Shown: positions 1-7,966 of the stretch, piece after piece
Layout of the letters: the number at the start of each line of letters is the position of its first letter
Position numbering within the stretch: the first letter of the stretch is position 1
DNA from: CAZGRP01 sp964527995
GTDB lineage: Bacteria; Zhuqueibacterota; Zhuqueibacteria; Oceanimicrobiales; CAZGRP01
Reading direction: 5' to 3'
Length of the DNA: 64,000 nucleotides
Assembly: GCA_964527995.1 (NCBI GenBank)
Contig: CAZGRP010000012.1
Span: forward strand, 1-64,000
Translations under genes and position numbers: made by a program
The notes under the pieces: model-generated
Told to the model about the DNA's origin: nothing
What the model saw: the letters and a program-made list of their open reading frames with translations, nothing else
The model's database searches: none

Positions 1-322
1 GAGGGAGATGGGGTGACGGGCGCGGAGTGCCGCCTTGGATTGGGATTGCGGTGTCTTGGTCGACCAGTGTGAATCTCTTGCCCAACGGACACAGGCGGCC
101 GACGGATTTGACTCTTCGCCGATCCCGAAGGGCACCTCGAAACTGGCGAACGAGGGCTACTGCAGAAGGCAGCCCAAAGTCCCCCTTTGAAGGGGGATTT
201 AGGGGGATGTCAGGCTGGACGATAGGATTTCCGACTGCCAACGGCCGGGCGGGAAGCGGGTCTTGAGCGATGGGATTTCGGAGTGGGGACTTGTCCGATC
301 CTCAACTTCCGACACGCAATTC
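1..322. other. gene-free stretch with repeat sequence
   Basis: No reading frame here looks like a protein: the open frames on both strands have mixed, low-complexity translations and no ribosome binding site. The stretch holds a G/C-rich palindromic repeat (listed separately) and shared words such as GCCAACGGCCG, which resemble text near 17.8 kb. It lies downstream of the minus-strand ccm operon. Confidence 0.6.
176..211. repeat. short palindromic intergenic repeat, CCCCCTTTGAAGGGGG type
   Basis: Eight-base arms TCCCCCTT and AAGGGGGA (180-197) flank a 2-base centre, followed by ATTTAGGGGGATGTC. A related element lies at 17976-18000. Elements with this core are scattered between genes in many bacterial genomes; their function is unknown. 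Confidence 0.6.
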
Positions 323-496
323 TCAATTCCGCCGGGCCGGATCCGTGAGGTCATCCACAGCTTCCGGTTTCTCCTGGCCAAGTGGACCGAAGACACCGCG
401 GGCCATCCTGTCCGCCACACGCCGAAAGGCGGTGACCATCAGAACAGCGCCAACAAGGAAGCCCACCACAAAGCCGATGATCAGACCGACAATCAT
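323..496 (-). CDS. small single-span membrane protein downstream of ccmD
   Basis: This is a 57-residue frame. It opens with a glycine-spaced hydrophobic helix at residues 2-22 (IVGLIIGFVVGFLVGAVLM), followed by a basic patch (RRVADR) and a charged tail. An AAAGGA ribosome binding site stands about 8 bases before the ATG. It follows ccmD by about 105 bases on the same strand and may be the next gene of the ccm operon. I recognise no family. The single N-terminal span with a cytoplasmic tail would suit an accessory subunit, but that is inference, and a chance frame is possible. Confidence 0.45.
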   Translation of the reverse strand: MIVGLIIGFVVGFLVGAVLMVTAFRRVADRMARGVFGPLGQEKPEAVDDLTDPARRN

Positions 497-601
497 GACG
501 AAATCCTTTCGCCGTCAGGCCGGCAAGGCTTGTTCCCTTCGTATCCATGCCCCGGCGATGTCGTCGTGCCTGACGGGAGACCGCCCGGGATCGGTTTGCA
601 C

Positions 602-742
602 CTATGTTTCATCCAGTACGCGTTTGAGCGCCTCGATCTCCTGGCTGAGCTTTTTCTGCCGAGAAGAGAGACTCACCATGTAACCGAAAAACAGGAACCA
701 AATTACTGAGTAGGCTGCAAAAAGAAAATCCAGGTTCTTCAT
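602..742 (-). CDS. ccmD: heme exporter protein CcmD
   Basis: CcmD is a small membrane protein that joins the CcmABC complex and helps release heme-loaded CcmE. The frame encodes 46 residues: a short N-terminus, one membrane span at about residues 6-24 (FLFAAYSVIWFLFFGYMV), then a basic-acidic amphipathic tail (SSRQKKLSQEIEALKRVLDE). This is the usual CcmD layout of one span followed by a charged helix. It starts 16 bases after the ccmC stop, which fixes its place in the ccmABCD order. Identification rests on size, topology and position, because CcmD is poorly conserved in sequence. Confidence 0.85.
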   Translation of the reverse strand: MKNLDFLFAAYSVIWFLFFGYMVSLSSRQKKLSQEIEALKRVLDET

Positions 743-758
743 AACATCCTCGGCTCGT

Positions 759-1523
759 TTAGGAAGCTTCTTGACCCGTGGCGGTAGTTTCTGTTCCAGA
801 TTCCTGAAGCTGCTGCGTTCCAGCCACCTCTTCGCCGTACAGAACGCGCATCTTCAGCTCATCGAAGTCTTCGCGCAGTTGCTGCAACCGCACTCGCTCA
901 ACAATCAGAATCACGAACAGCAACAGAAGCGTGAAGAAACTGAAGAGGAGTACGACAGCCATTCGAGGGTCGAGACCCGAGTTCTGGCCCCCCATAATGA
1001 CCGGCTTGGGGTGGATCGTTCGCCACCAGCGAATGGACATGTAGACGAGTGGCACGTCCAGAAAGCCAACGATGCCGAATACTGCGGCAAAGCGAGCGGC
1101 GCGTTCTTTGTCGGCCACGAAACCGCGCAGCATCAGATACGCAACATAGATCAGCCAGAGCACGAGCGTCAGAGTGAGCCGTGCGTCCCAGCTCCACCAA
1201 GTATTCCATATCGGCCGCGCCCACAGCGGGCCGGTGATCAGCACAATGGTCGTGAACAGCACTCCCACCTCGGCGGCAGCCTCTGCCACGGTATCGTAGC
1301 GGCGCTGTTTCTTGATGAGATAAAGCAGACTGTAGACAAAGACCACACCGAAGGCAAGGAAAGCCGTCCACGCCGACGGCACGTGGAAATAGAAGATCCG
1401 CTGGACGATCCCCATGGTTCTCTCGTTCGGCACCCAGACGAAGATCAAATAGAGATTGACCACCATGGCCACGAGCAGGATCCAGCGCATCCAGATCAGC
1501 AGGGGACTTCTTCGGGTCTCCAT
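759..1523 (-). CDS. ccmC: heme exporter protein CcmC
   Basis: CcmC is the inner-membrane heme-handling protein of cytochrome c maturation system I. With CcmD it presents heme to the periplasmic chaperone CcmE. The 254-residue product has six hydrophobic spans. It carries the tryptophan-rich motif WWSWDARLT at about 109-117, and the two expected periplasmic heme-ligand histidines at about H47 (YFHVPSAW) and H171 (TIHP). I chose the ATG at 1523 because GGAG stands 8 bases before it; an upstream ATG at 1541 has no visible site. The gene follows ccmB closely and precedes ccmD. The C-terminal tail is rich in Glu and Thr and longer than usual. Confidence 0.93.
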   Translation of the reverse strand: METRRSPLLIWMRWILLVAMVVNLYLIFVWVPNERTMGIVQRIFYFHVPSAWTAFLAFGVVFVYSLLYLIKKQRRYDTVAEAAAEVGVLFTTIVLITGPLWARPIWNTWWSWDARLTLTLVLWLIYVAYLMLRGFVADKERAARFAAVFGIVGFLDVPLVYMSIRWWRTIHPKPVIMGGQNSGLDPRMAVVLLFSFFTLLLLFVILIVERVRLQQLREDFDELKMRVLYGEEVAGTQQLQESGTETTATGQEAS

Positions 1524-1553
1524 AGCGGACGCTCCAGTCATGAACGATTTAGG

Positions 1554-2237
1554 TTATTCCTCCAACACGTATTCGAAAACAAGCACAGCCACCACGCTGT
1601 AAATGATATCAAACGCCAAAAGGATCCGGAGCCAGCCCCAATTCTCGGCCAGGCCGGCACCGCCAAGCACCGAGGCGGTGGAATCGACCGCGGCAATGAT
1701 GATTGGCACGGATACGGGGAAATGCAGGATCGGGAGCATCACCTCGCGACTCTTGGTGTTCACCGCCATGGCCGAGAACAGTGTGCCGATCACGGCCAGC
1801 CCGTAGCTGCTCAGGGCCACGATCAGAAAAAGCGGCAGAAGAGCCGATAGGATGTCCAGATTGAAAAAGACCACGAAAAACCCGAGGGTGACGGTCTCGA
1901 CGATGGCCATCAAGATCAGGTTGACAATCAACTTGCCCCAGAAGATGCTGCTGCGGTCCACGGGGCACAGCATCAGCCCGTGCAGGGAGCCCTTGTCAAC
2001 CTCATAGACGAAAGCGCGATTCATCCCCAACAGTCCCGCGAAGATGAACACCACCCAGAGCAGACCGGGCACCGCCTCGTCGACAAATTCACTGCCAGGC
2101 GGAAAAGCGAAGTTGAACAACACCACAACCATGAAGCTGAACACCAGCATCGAGGTGAGCATTTCCTTGGTGCGAAGTTCCGAGAGCACGTCCTTCCACA
2201 CCATGGTGGTGATGCTAGCGACGTAGTCGTTTTTCAT
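1554..2237 (-). CDS. ccmB: heme exporter permease CcmB
   Basis: CcmB is the membrane subunit of the CcmAB ABC transporter, whose ATP hydrolysis releases holo-CcmE from CcmC. The 227-residue protein has about six membrane segments. It begins with a short cytoplasmic stretch containing VWKDVLSELRTKEML, which matches the conserved N-terminus of the family (KD-L--E-R-K). Its start overlaps the end of ccmA by 23 bases, so translation is probably coupled. Length is normal for CcmB (about 220). Confidence 0.93.
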   Translation of the reverse strand: MKNDYVASITTMVWKDVLSELRTKEMLTSMLVFSFMVVVLFNFAFPPGSEFVDEAVPGLLWVVFIFAGLLGMNRAFVYEVDKGSLHGLMLCPVDRSSIFWGKLIVNLILMAIVETVTLGFFVVFFNLDILSALLPLFLIVALSSYGLAVIGTLFSAMAVNTKSREVMLPILHFPVSVPIIIAAVDSTASVLGGAGLAENWGWLRILLAFDIIYSVVAVLVFEYVLEE

Positions 2238-3027
2238 GAGGCCTTACAAGCTCCTGATAGGTGTAAGCAAATTGATCGGCCTGGATTTCACTACGAGGTT
2301 TCTGGAAGCGGACTTTACCCCGCACCAGAATCGCCACGTGGTCAGCAATCTCCAGCCCCTGGTCGAGGTTGTGGGTGGTCATCAGGATTGTGCGGTGCTG
2401 GCTGCGGAGCTGTCGCAATCTCTCCGTCAGCGCTGAAGAGGCAATCTGATCCAGACCGGTGTATGGCTCGTCGAGCAGCAAGATATCCGGTTCGTGCAGC
2501 AGCGCTCGGGCGATCGCCAACCGCTGGACCATGCCGCGCGAGTAGGTGCGGACGCGATCGTAGGCTCGAGCCGTCAGGCCCACTTCGTCGAGGAGCGCAT
2601 CCACTCGCTGGGAAAGGTCTCGCAGCCGGTACATCCGGCCATAAAAAAGCAGGTTTTCCCGTGCCGTCAGGTCATCGTAGAGAAACGGCTGATGGCTGAT
2701 GACGCCGATGCGTCGCCTCACCTCCAGCGGCTCCTCCTTCACAGAAAATCCGCCCACCAGGGCGCTGCCCGCCGTCGCCTTAGAGAGCGTCGACAAGATG
2801 CGGATAAACGTCGTCTTGCCGGCGCCGTTGGGACCGAAGATCGTCCAGAACTCACCCGGAGCGATCGACAGGTTGACCCCGTTGAGGGCGTAGAAATGGC
2901 CGAAGGCCTTCACCAGGTCGCGCACTTCGATGGCCAAGTGCGGGCGCAGGGTTCCTTTCGAGTCGTCACGCCCTTCCACCCCGCTTTGCTGAACCGCCAC
3001 CTCAGCGGCTTCTAAGCTCCGGCTCAC
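2215..3027 (-). CDS. ccmA: heme exporter ATP-binding protein CcmA
   Basis: This is the ATPase subunit of the CcmAB complex. It carries Walker A GPNGAGKTT at about residues 65-73, a signature region YSRGMVQRLAIARAL, Walker B ILLLDEP, and a D-loop and H-switch (MTTHNLDQGLE). I chose a GTG start at 3027 because it overlaps the stop of the upstream gene as GTGA, with a GAGG-like site before it. The frame is open to an ATG at 3054, which would add nine residues and a 31-base overlap. Either start leaves an N-terminal extension of about 30 residues before the ABC domain. Confidence 0.92.
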   Translation of the reverse strand: MSRSLEAAEVAVQQSGVEGRDDSKGTLRPHLAIEVRDLVKAFGHFYALNGVNLSIAPGEFWTIFGPNGAGKTTFIRILSTLSKATAGSALVGGFSVKEEPLEVRRRIGVISHQPFLYDDLTARENLLFYGRMYRLRDLSQRVDALLDEVGLTARAYDRVRTYSRGMVQRLAIARALLHEPDILLLDEPYTGLDQIASSALTERLRQLRSQHRTILMTTHNLDQGLEIADHVAILVRGKVRFQKPRSEIQADQFAYTYQELVRPHEKRLRR

Positions 3028-3422
3028 GACAGCCTCGTACCGCAATTCATGCAAAAATTATCCGCCGCAGCCGCTGGCAGGCCGCAGGTGGGACAAAATC
3101 GCCGCTGGCTCGCTGACTTCCTCTTGCGACCCCGTTTGGAAGAGGAGCGCCTTGCATGCACCTCGTCGATTTCTCTCAGAACGGAGGCCGCCTCGCGTTT
3201 GTAGCGGGCTCTCAGCTCCTGGTAGTCCTCGTCGGAGAGTTTGCCAGTGGCATAGTCAAAATCGATGTCCTTGATCTGCGCGTAAATGGCCTTCTTACGC
3301 TCCTCCAGGTCGACCGCCCGGTGATTCCCGAGTCCCGCGGTCCGTTTCCGGCCTTCCAGAAGCGGATACCCGACAAACGCCGCCACTCCAATGGCGACCA
3401 AAAGAACAAAAGCTTCTCCCAT
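3024..3422 (-). CDS. CcmI-like N-terminal region with C-terminal zinc ribbon
   Basis: This 132-residue protein has an N-terminal membrane anchor (residues 4-21). A helical segment LEERKKAIYAQIKDIDFDY...GKLSDEDYQELRARY at about 39-72 follows, resembling the membrane-proximal part of CcmI/CycH. Next come a Lys/Arg/Ser-rich linker and a two-knuckle zinc ribbon (CPTC...CMNC) at about 110-126. It is the first gene of the ccm operon and overlaps ccmA by 4 bases. CcmI hands apocytochrome c to the heme ligase; here the TPR part is absent and a zinc ribbon takes the C-terminus. A role in cytochrome maturation is inferred from position and the helical motif. Confidence 0.75.
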   Translation of the reverse strand: MGEAFVLLVAIGVAAFVGYPLLEGRKRTAGLGNHRAVDLEERKKAIYAQIKDIDFDYATGKLSDEDYQELRARYKREAASVLREIDEVHARRSSSKRGRKRKSASQRRFCPTCGLPAAAADNFCMNCGTRLS

Positions 3423-3833
3423 GAAACCGAATCCTCAGTTCGTGTGCGCTCCCTCAACGATCAACACGACGCTGGATCTGCACAACACCTCCGGGCCTGA
3501 CCCTTGACCATTATCCCTCACCGATTTACAGAATCTGACACCCCCACCCGGGTTGCGGACAAATTACGTAATTTCTTCAGACAAATCAAGAAAATGCTGA
3601 GATGCTTTCGCTATGCAAATGAAGGGCCATAACCCTACGCCGGCCGGCACGCTCAAACAGCCGACAAGTATTGTTTTTACAAGCATCGCTCCACTCCACA
3701 CCCGGCCGCTGGCGGATGTGAGAACAGCAGTTTCCAAGAATTAAGAAAATCGTAAGGACTTGTTCCCAGTCTTGCGAAACCCGCCACCCTGGCACTGCCT
3801 GCGGCATCGAGGTTCGGGCAAGCGGCGGCACCC
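3423..3833. other. intergenic region with ccm promoter
   Basis: This 411-base gap separates the ccm operon from the DUF6178-like gene, both on the minus strand. It contains a probable promoter for the ccm operon (listed separately) inside a perfect AAATTACGTAATTT palindrome. No coding frame is convincing. Confidence 0.55.
3561..3589 (-). promoter_or_regulatory. probable ccm operon promoter with palindromic -10 region
   Basis: On the minus strand, TTGATT (3584-3589) and TAATTT (3561-3566) are separated by 17 bases. The -10 box lies within a perfect 14-base palindrome, AAATTACGTAATTT (3561-3574), which could be a repressor or activator site. The translation start of the first ccm gene is about 140 bases downstream. 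Confidence 0.4.
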
Positions 3834-5648
3834 TCACACCGACCGACCTTTTTCGACAATGAGACACTGGATGAAGCGCGGGTCTATGGCGCGCCGGGGA
3901 GAGAGACTCGCCAACTCCTCCTCCAGCCGGCGCCAGTGGCGATCGACAAAGCCGGCCAGGGCCTCATGAAGATGGGTCGAAGTGCGACAATCCCGCAGGC
4001 CGATGGCTCGATAAAGTCGCCGCCGGGCTCGATCCCAGACGGTCTTGCCGCCCGTCGAGCGCTCGCGACCGGGCGACATTGACCGCAGAAAGGTTCGCAC
4101 GTCCTCAGGAGTAAGAGGTTCCGAGGAGAATTCCTGCCCGAGAAGAAACCGCACCGCTGCGCTCAAGAAGAGGGTGGAGAGGCGCAGATCGTGGTCTCGG
4201 GCCCACCTCCGGCTGCGGCGCAGGATCTCGGCGAATAGCTGGGGTTCAAGGTGGAGATGGTCGATCAGCAGATGGCCGATGGCTTCGATTTCTTCCAGAA
4301 CTCCTTCGGCGAGTTGCAGGTCTGCGCAACTGCGGAACTCCCGATACTCCTCTCCTTCCGTTTTGCCCGTGTAGAGACGCACCTGCCCGCCCAGGAGTCC
4401 CTTCAACACCTCCCGCTCAGGTGTGTCCAAGAGCTCCTGCGCCCCAGGCAACCCGTGCAGCCAACCTCTGCGCACGAGCCGGCGAGCCCTGGCAGCCACG
4501 TCTTCCACCCGGCTGCTGCCGATCCGGAAAAGATGTTGTGCATGCACATTGGCGAGCAGATCCGCGGCACGCTCAGGATTCTCTTCGGCCAGAACCTCCA
4601 GGGCGATGTTAACATATCCCGCCGTCTTCGCCGCCGACGAACGAATCGAGGATAGACGGCCAAGCGGCATACTGTCGGCCACCTGGAGGCGGTTGGCTAC
4701 CGAAACCAGACCGCCGGAAACATAGGCGACATCCTCGGGCGACTGCAACAGACCGACGCTGCGCACCATCAGGGCGGCGTCGCTGGCCTCGAGCACTTGA
4801 AGCGGGTAGCGCGGTGCGAGCCGATCCGTTTCCGCCACAGGCTTGCGTCGTCGCCCGTGCTCGATCACGTTCTGCATCTCGTGCCGGGGTACGTAGCGAT
4901 AGATCTCGGCAGCCTCTTCGTCGTCGGGAAAGCCGTGCTCGGCCAGGCGGCTTTGTCTCCATCGCGCCGCCTCGTGCTCGAGCTCGGTGAGCTGGGCCCA
5001 GAGCGCGGAGTCGACCACGAGCAGATACTGATCCCGATCATGCAGCCGCAGCAGGGCGAGGATCCTGCGGACAGCGTCGAGGAGCTGGCCGTCCGCCGTG
5101 CAGAAGTGGTAGACACCATCCAATGTGAAACGTTGCAGCTCTGTGGTTGGGATCTCTCCCGGATCGGTCTGGTAGATGGTGAGGAACTTCTTCAGAATGA
5201 GGACGATCAGCTCGACATCGGCGGTCTGCAGCCAGTCGAGAATCTTATCGTCGCCGCACTCCACAAGCAACAGAAGCCATGCTCGAGTGCGTTCCCAATC
5301 GACCTCATCCCCTTCCCAGATCTCGATGTCGGTTAGAAAGTTGAACTGCTCCGAAGATGTCGCCGCCAGGAGCGGCAGCGCAGCCTCTTTGCCGACCTCT
5401 TCGATCGTCAACAGCACTTCTTCTGCCGGCATCCGGTGAACGAGTTCGCTCGGGGCCTCGGACTGCAGAATCACCTCGATCCGCTGGCGTGCCGGCAGAC
5501 GAAGCAACTCCTCCACTTGCGCCGCGACAGGAAGCGACTTCGGCCCGGCCCCGCCAGGGCGGCGAGCGGACGGCACCCCCGCACGCCTAGATTTCGTTCC
5601 GGCCGAGCGGGAGGAAGCACTTTGGGATATGTGACGACTCATAGGCAC
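3834..5648 (-). CDS. DUF6178-like protein of unknown function
   Basis: This 604-residue protein is mainly helical, without signal peptide or membrane span. The first 15-40 residues are basic, Ser/Ala/Pro-rich and probably disordered. The part at about 45-160 (LLRLPARQRIEVILQSE...PAEEVLLTIEEVGKEAALPLLAATSSEQFNFLTDIEIW) has the look of MgtE-N/FliG-type helical repeats, and the whole resembles DUF6178 proteins of deltaproteobacteria. A second start three codons in is possible. Upstream lies the hybrid kinase gene on the same strand, 183 bases away. The function is unknown and the family assignment is from memory of its motifs. Confidence 0.6.
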   Translation of the reverse strand: MPMSRHISQSASSRSAGTKSRRAGVPSARRPGGAGPKSLPVAAQVEELLRLPARQRIEVILQSEAPSELVHRMPAEEVLLTIEEVGKEAALPLLAATSSEQFNFLTDIEIWEGDEVDWERTRAWLLLLVECGDDKILDWLQTADVELIVLILKKFLTIYQTDPGEIPTTELQRFTLDGVYHFCTADGQLLDAVRRILALLRLHDRDQYLLVVDSALWAQLTELEHEAARWRQSRLAEHGFPDDEEAAEIYRYVPRHEMQNVIEHGRRRKPVAETDRLAPRYPLQVLEASDAALMVRSVGLLQSPEDVAYVSGGLVSVANRLQVADSMPLGRLSSIRSSAAKTAGYVNIALEVLAEENPERAADLLANVHAQHLFRIGSSRVEDVAARARRLVRRGWLHGLPGAQELLDTPEREVLKGLLGGQVRLYTGKTEGEEYREFRSCADLQLAEGVLEEIEAIGHLLIDHLHLEPQLFAEILRRSRRWARDHDLRLSTLFLSAAVRFLLGQEFSSEPLTPEDVRTFLRSMSPGRERSTGGKTVWDRARRRLYRAIGLRDCRTSTHLHEALAGFVDRHWRRLEEELASLSPRRAIDPRFIQCLIVEKGRSV

Positions 5649-5831
5649 ACGACATCATCCTGGAGTCCACTGGCACAATTCGGTTTCGGGATAAAACGCA
5701 TGCGTATTCCGAACCGAAATAAACAACGTTCCCGAACCCCAGGCGGTTCCGGTGACGCAGCACCGCCAGTCGGGACGCACGCCAAGGTCCACGGAGGATA
5801 GTTTGTTACTTTCGTGTGAGCTGGGACGAGA

Positions 5832-7802
5832 CTACGGGGCGGGGTGCGGCTCAGGGGAAGGTGAGGCGACCAGGGTCTTCGAAATGGTCCGTCTCAAATC
5901 ATCCATATCGAACGGCTTGGTGAGGTAGGGATTGCCGACCTCGTCGAGGAAGCTGGCGGTTTGATCGCTGGCCGTGTCGCCTGTGCTGAAAATGATCCGG
6001 CGGGCCAGCTGCGGCCGGATCCTTTGCACCTCGGCATAGAGACCTTTGCCGTCGAGATTGGGCATCTTGATATCGGAAAGAATCAGGTCGAAGGGCTGAC
6101 TCTGGATCTTTTGCACGGCTTCGGCCCCGTCTGCGGCGATATCCACCTGCAGCCCCCAGCGCCCCAGCACAGCCTGCAGCAGCTCGAGGATGACCTCTTC
6201 ATCATCCACGACCAGGACGCGCTGCCCGGAAAACATGGGCCGCCGAGGTCTCCCATCCAGCCTGCCTCGGGAACCGACTTCCGCGATCGGCAGGCGCAGG
6301 ATCGCGGCCGTGGTCGTTTCGGACAAGCGCGAGACGCGCAGATCGCCGCCCAACGCTTTGGCCACAGCCGCCGCCTGGTCGAGAAAGGCGACCTGGTGCA
6401 CTCCTTCTCCCTCAGTATGCCTGTCGGCCTCCGTCTCATGTGCACCGGAACGCAACCATGACTGTGGAATTTCGACCACCACGTAGACGGACCGCCGAGA
6501 GGGTTGTGTGCGCAGGCGTAAAGTATGCCGGCCGCCGCTTTGCCGGCATGCCAATACCAGCGCCGTGAAGAGCTCCGCCAGGACCGCGTGCAGACGCTCC
6601 CTGGGCACGGGTACGGGCGGAGTCCCGGATGAAAGACTCAGGGTGAATCGCACTCCCGCCGACTCCAGTTCGTCCTCCAAATCGGCCAGCGCGTCGCGAA
6701 CGGTACGATTGATGTCGGTCAGCACGGACGGCGGCGGGGCGTTTCGGACCACGCCGACGGCATGCTGCATCACATCACTACAGCGCCGTGCCTCCTGAAC
6801 CAGCATCTGCAGGCGGCGGCGGGTGTCGGCCGCCAGGGTCTCATCGTCGAGGAGCAGTTCTGCCGAAACGACCAGTGACGCCAGCGGGTCGTTCAGTCTG
6901 TGGGCCAGTCCGGCAACGAACTTCTCATCGACCCGGCTGCCCTGACTGCGCTGTTCGCGCGAGCCCCTCTGTTGATCGCCGCCCTGGGTCTCGCCGAGAA
7001 GCAGCAGCGAAGCCGCATCGCCGGGGTGTTCCCGCAACGCGAAGATCCGCAGCTTGCCGAGCGAATCCGACGCCATCGGCCACTCGACCGACACCTGCAG
7101 CCATGGTCCTTCGGACAGGGCATCGCGGAGCCGCGACAGTAGCCGGTGCCGGAGACGGCGGTCCGGAACGACCTTGCGCAGGCACGAGCGCCAGGTGCCG
7201 CCGGCGCAGCGCTGGCCGGTCTGAGCCGTGGCGCGTTCATTCCAAACCACCACGGTGCCGCTGCCGTTGATCAGAGCAAGCGGTGCCGGGACCCACTCGG
7301 CCAGGGTCTGTAACAGACGATAGAGGGCATCGCGCGACAGTCTTGCCGAACCGTCCGCTGCCCTGGCAGAGTCAATGCCCGAATCGATGAGCTCGTGCAG
7401 TCTTCTTCTGAGGAGGCGGTTCTCGCGAGCGAGTTGGGTATTCTGGGCCGATCTTTCGACGACGCGCAGAAGCTCGTGAGGCTGGACTGGTTTGAGAAGG
7501 TAACCGGCAGCGCCCTGGCGCACAGCTTCGAGTGCTCCATCGAGATTGCTCAAGCCGGCGATGACGACCACGCCTGGTTCCAGGTTGCGGCGAAGGAAAT
7601 CGGCAGCCATCCTGGCATATGTCTCCTCATCCGGCGACAGTTCCAAAAGGACGACGGCGGGATCACTTTCCGCCAGGGCCGCGGGAACATCCTCCGGACG
7701 GGCTACCAGGCTGACAGCGTACCCCTGTTGAGAAAGTACGCTCGTTGCCTGGCGCTGCAGATCTTCGTCGGGGCCAATGAAGAGAACGTGTCTTGTTTCC
7801 AT
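5832..7802 (-). CDS. degenerate hybrid sensor kinase with two receiver domains
   Basis: This 656-residue soluble protein consists of a receiver domain (about 5-115), a coiled linker, a PAS-like segment (about 165-240), a HisKA-like dimerisation helix with H301 (AGLAHRLNDPLA), an ATPase-like segment, and a C-terminal receiver domain (about 535-650). In the first receiver the phospho-acceptor position is Glu54 (VVLLELSP), although K104 is kept. The second receiver is intact, with DD at its start and D577 in LSDIKMP. The kinase ATP site lacks a clear N-box asparagine and the DxGxG and GxG motifs. I chose the ATG at 7802; a TTG at 7838 has no ribosome site. It may act as a phospho-relay scaffold or a pseudokinase rather than an autokinase. 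Confidence 0.8.
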   Translation of the reverse strand: METRHVLFIGPDEDLQRQATSVLSQQGYAVSLVARPEDVPAALAESDPAVVLLELSPDEETYARMAADFLRRNLEPGVVVIAGLSNLDGALEAVRQGAAGYLLKPVQPHELLRVVERSAQNTQLARENRLLRRRLHELIDSGIDSARAADGSARLSRDALYRLLQTLAEWVPAPLALINGSGTVVVWNERATAQTGQRCAGGTWRSCLRKVVPDRRLRHRLLSRLRDALSEGPWLQVSVEWPMASDSLGKLRIFALREHPGDAASLLLLGETQGGDQQRGSREQRSQGSRVDEKFVAGLAHRLNDPLASLVVSAELLLDDETLAADTRRRLQMLVQEARRCSDVMQHAVGVVRNAPPPSVLTDINRTVRDALADLEDELESAGVRFTLSLSSGTPPVPVPRERLHAVLAELFTALVLACRQSGGRHTLRLRTQPSRRSVYVVVEIPQSWLRSGAHETEADRHTEGEGVHQVAFLDQAAAVAKALGGDLRVSRLSETTTAAILRLPIAEVGSRGRLDGRPRRPMFSGQRVLVVDDEEVILELLQAVLGRWGLQVDIAADGAEAVQKIQSQPFDLILSDIKMPNLDGKGLYAEVQRIRPQLARRIIFSTGDTASDQTASFLDEVGNPYLTKPFDMDDLRRTISKTLVASPSPEPHPAP

Positions 7803-7913
7803 AGCCAATCCGACACAATTTCCCCAACACAGCGGCAAAAATCAAGGAGAAACGGCTTCATTACTGAAATTTAAAATCGCCGGATGAAGGACCGGGAGGG
7901 CGCCGTGGTGGCA

Positions 7914-7941
7914 GCGCCCGGCCGTCGTGACGGCCGGGCGC
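7914..7941 (-). terminator. strong hairpin downstream of glycogen phosphorylase
   Basis: A 13-base perfect inverted repeat (GCGCCCGGCCGTC and its complement) has a 2-base centre and lies about 25 bases past the glgP stop. There is no U-run, so it may be a Rho-assisted or transcript-stabilising hairpin. It also precedes the hybrid kinase gene. Confidence 0.6.
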
Positions 7942-7966
7942 ATTAGCGGGGCTGCGGAAGTCGGTG

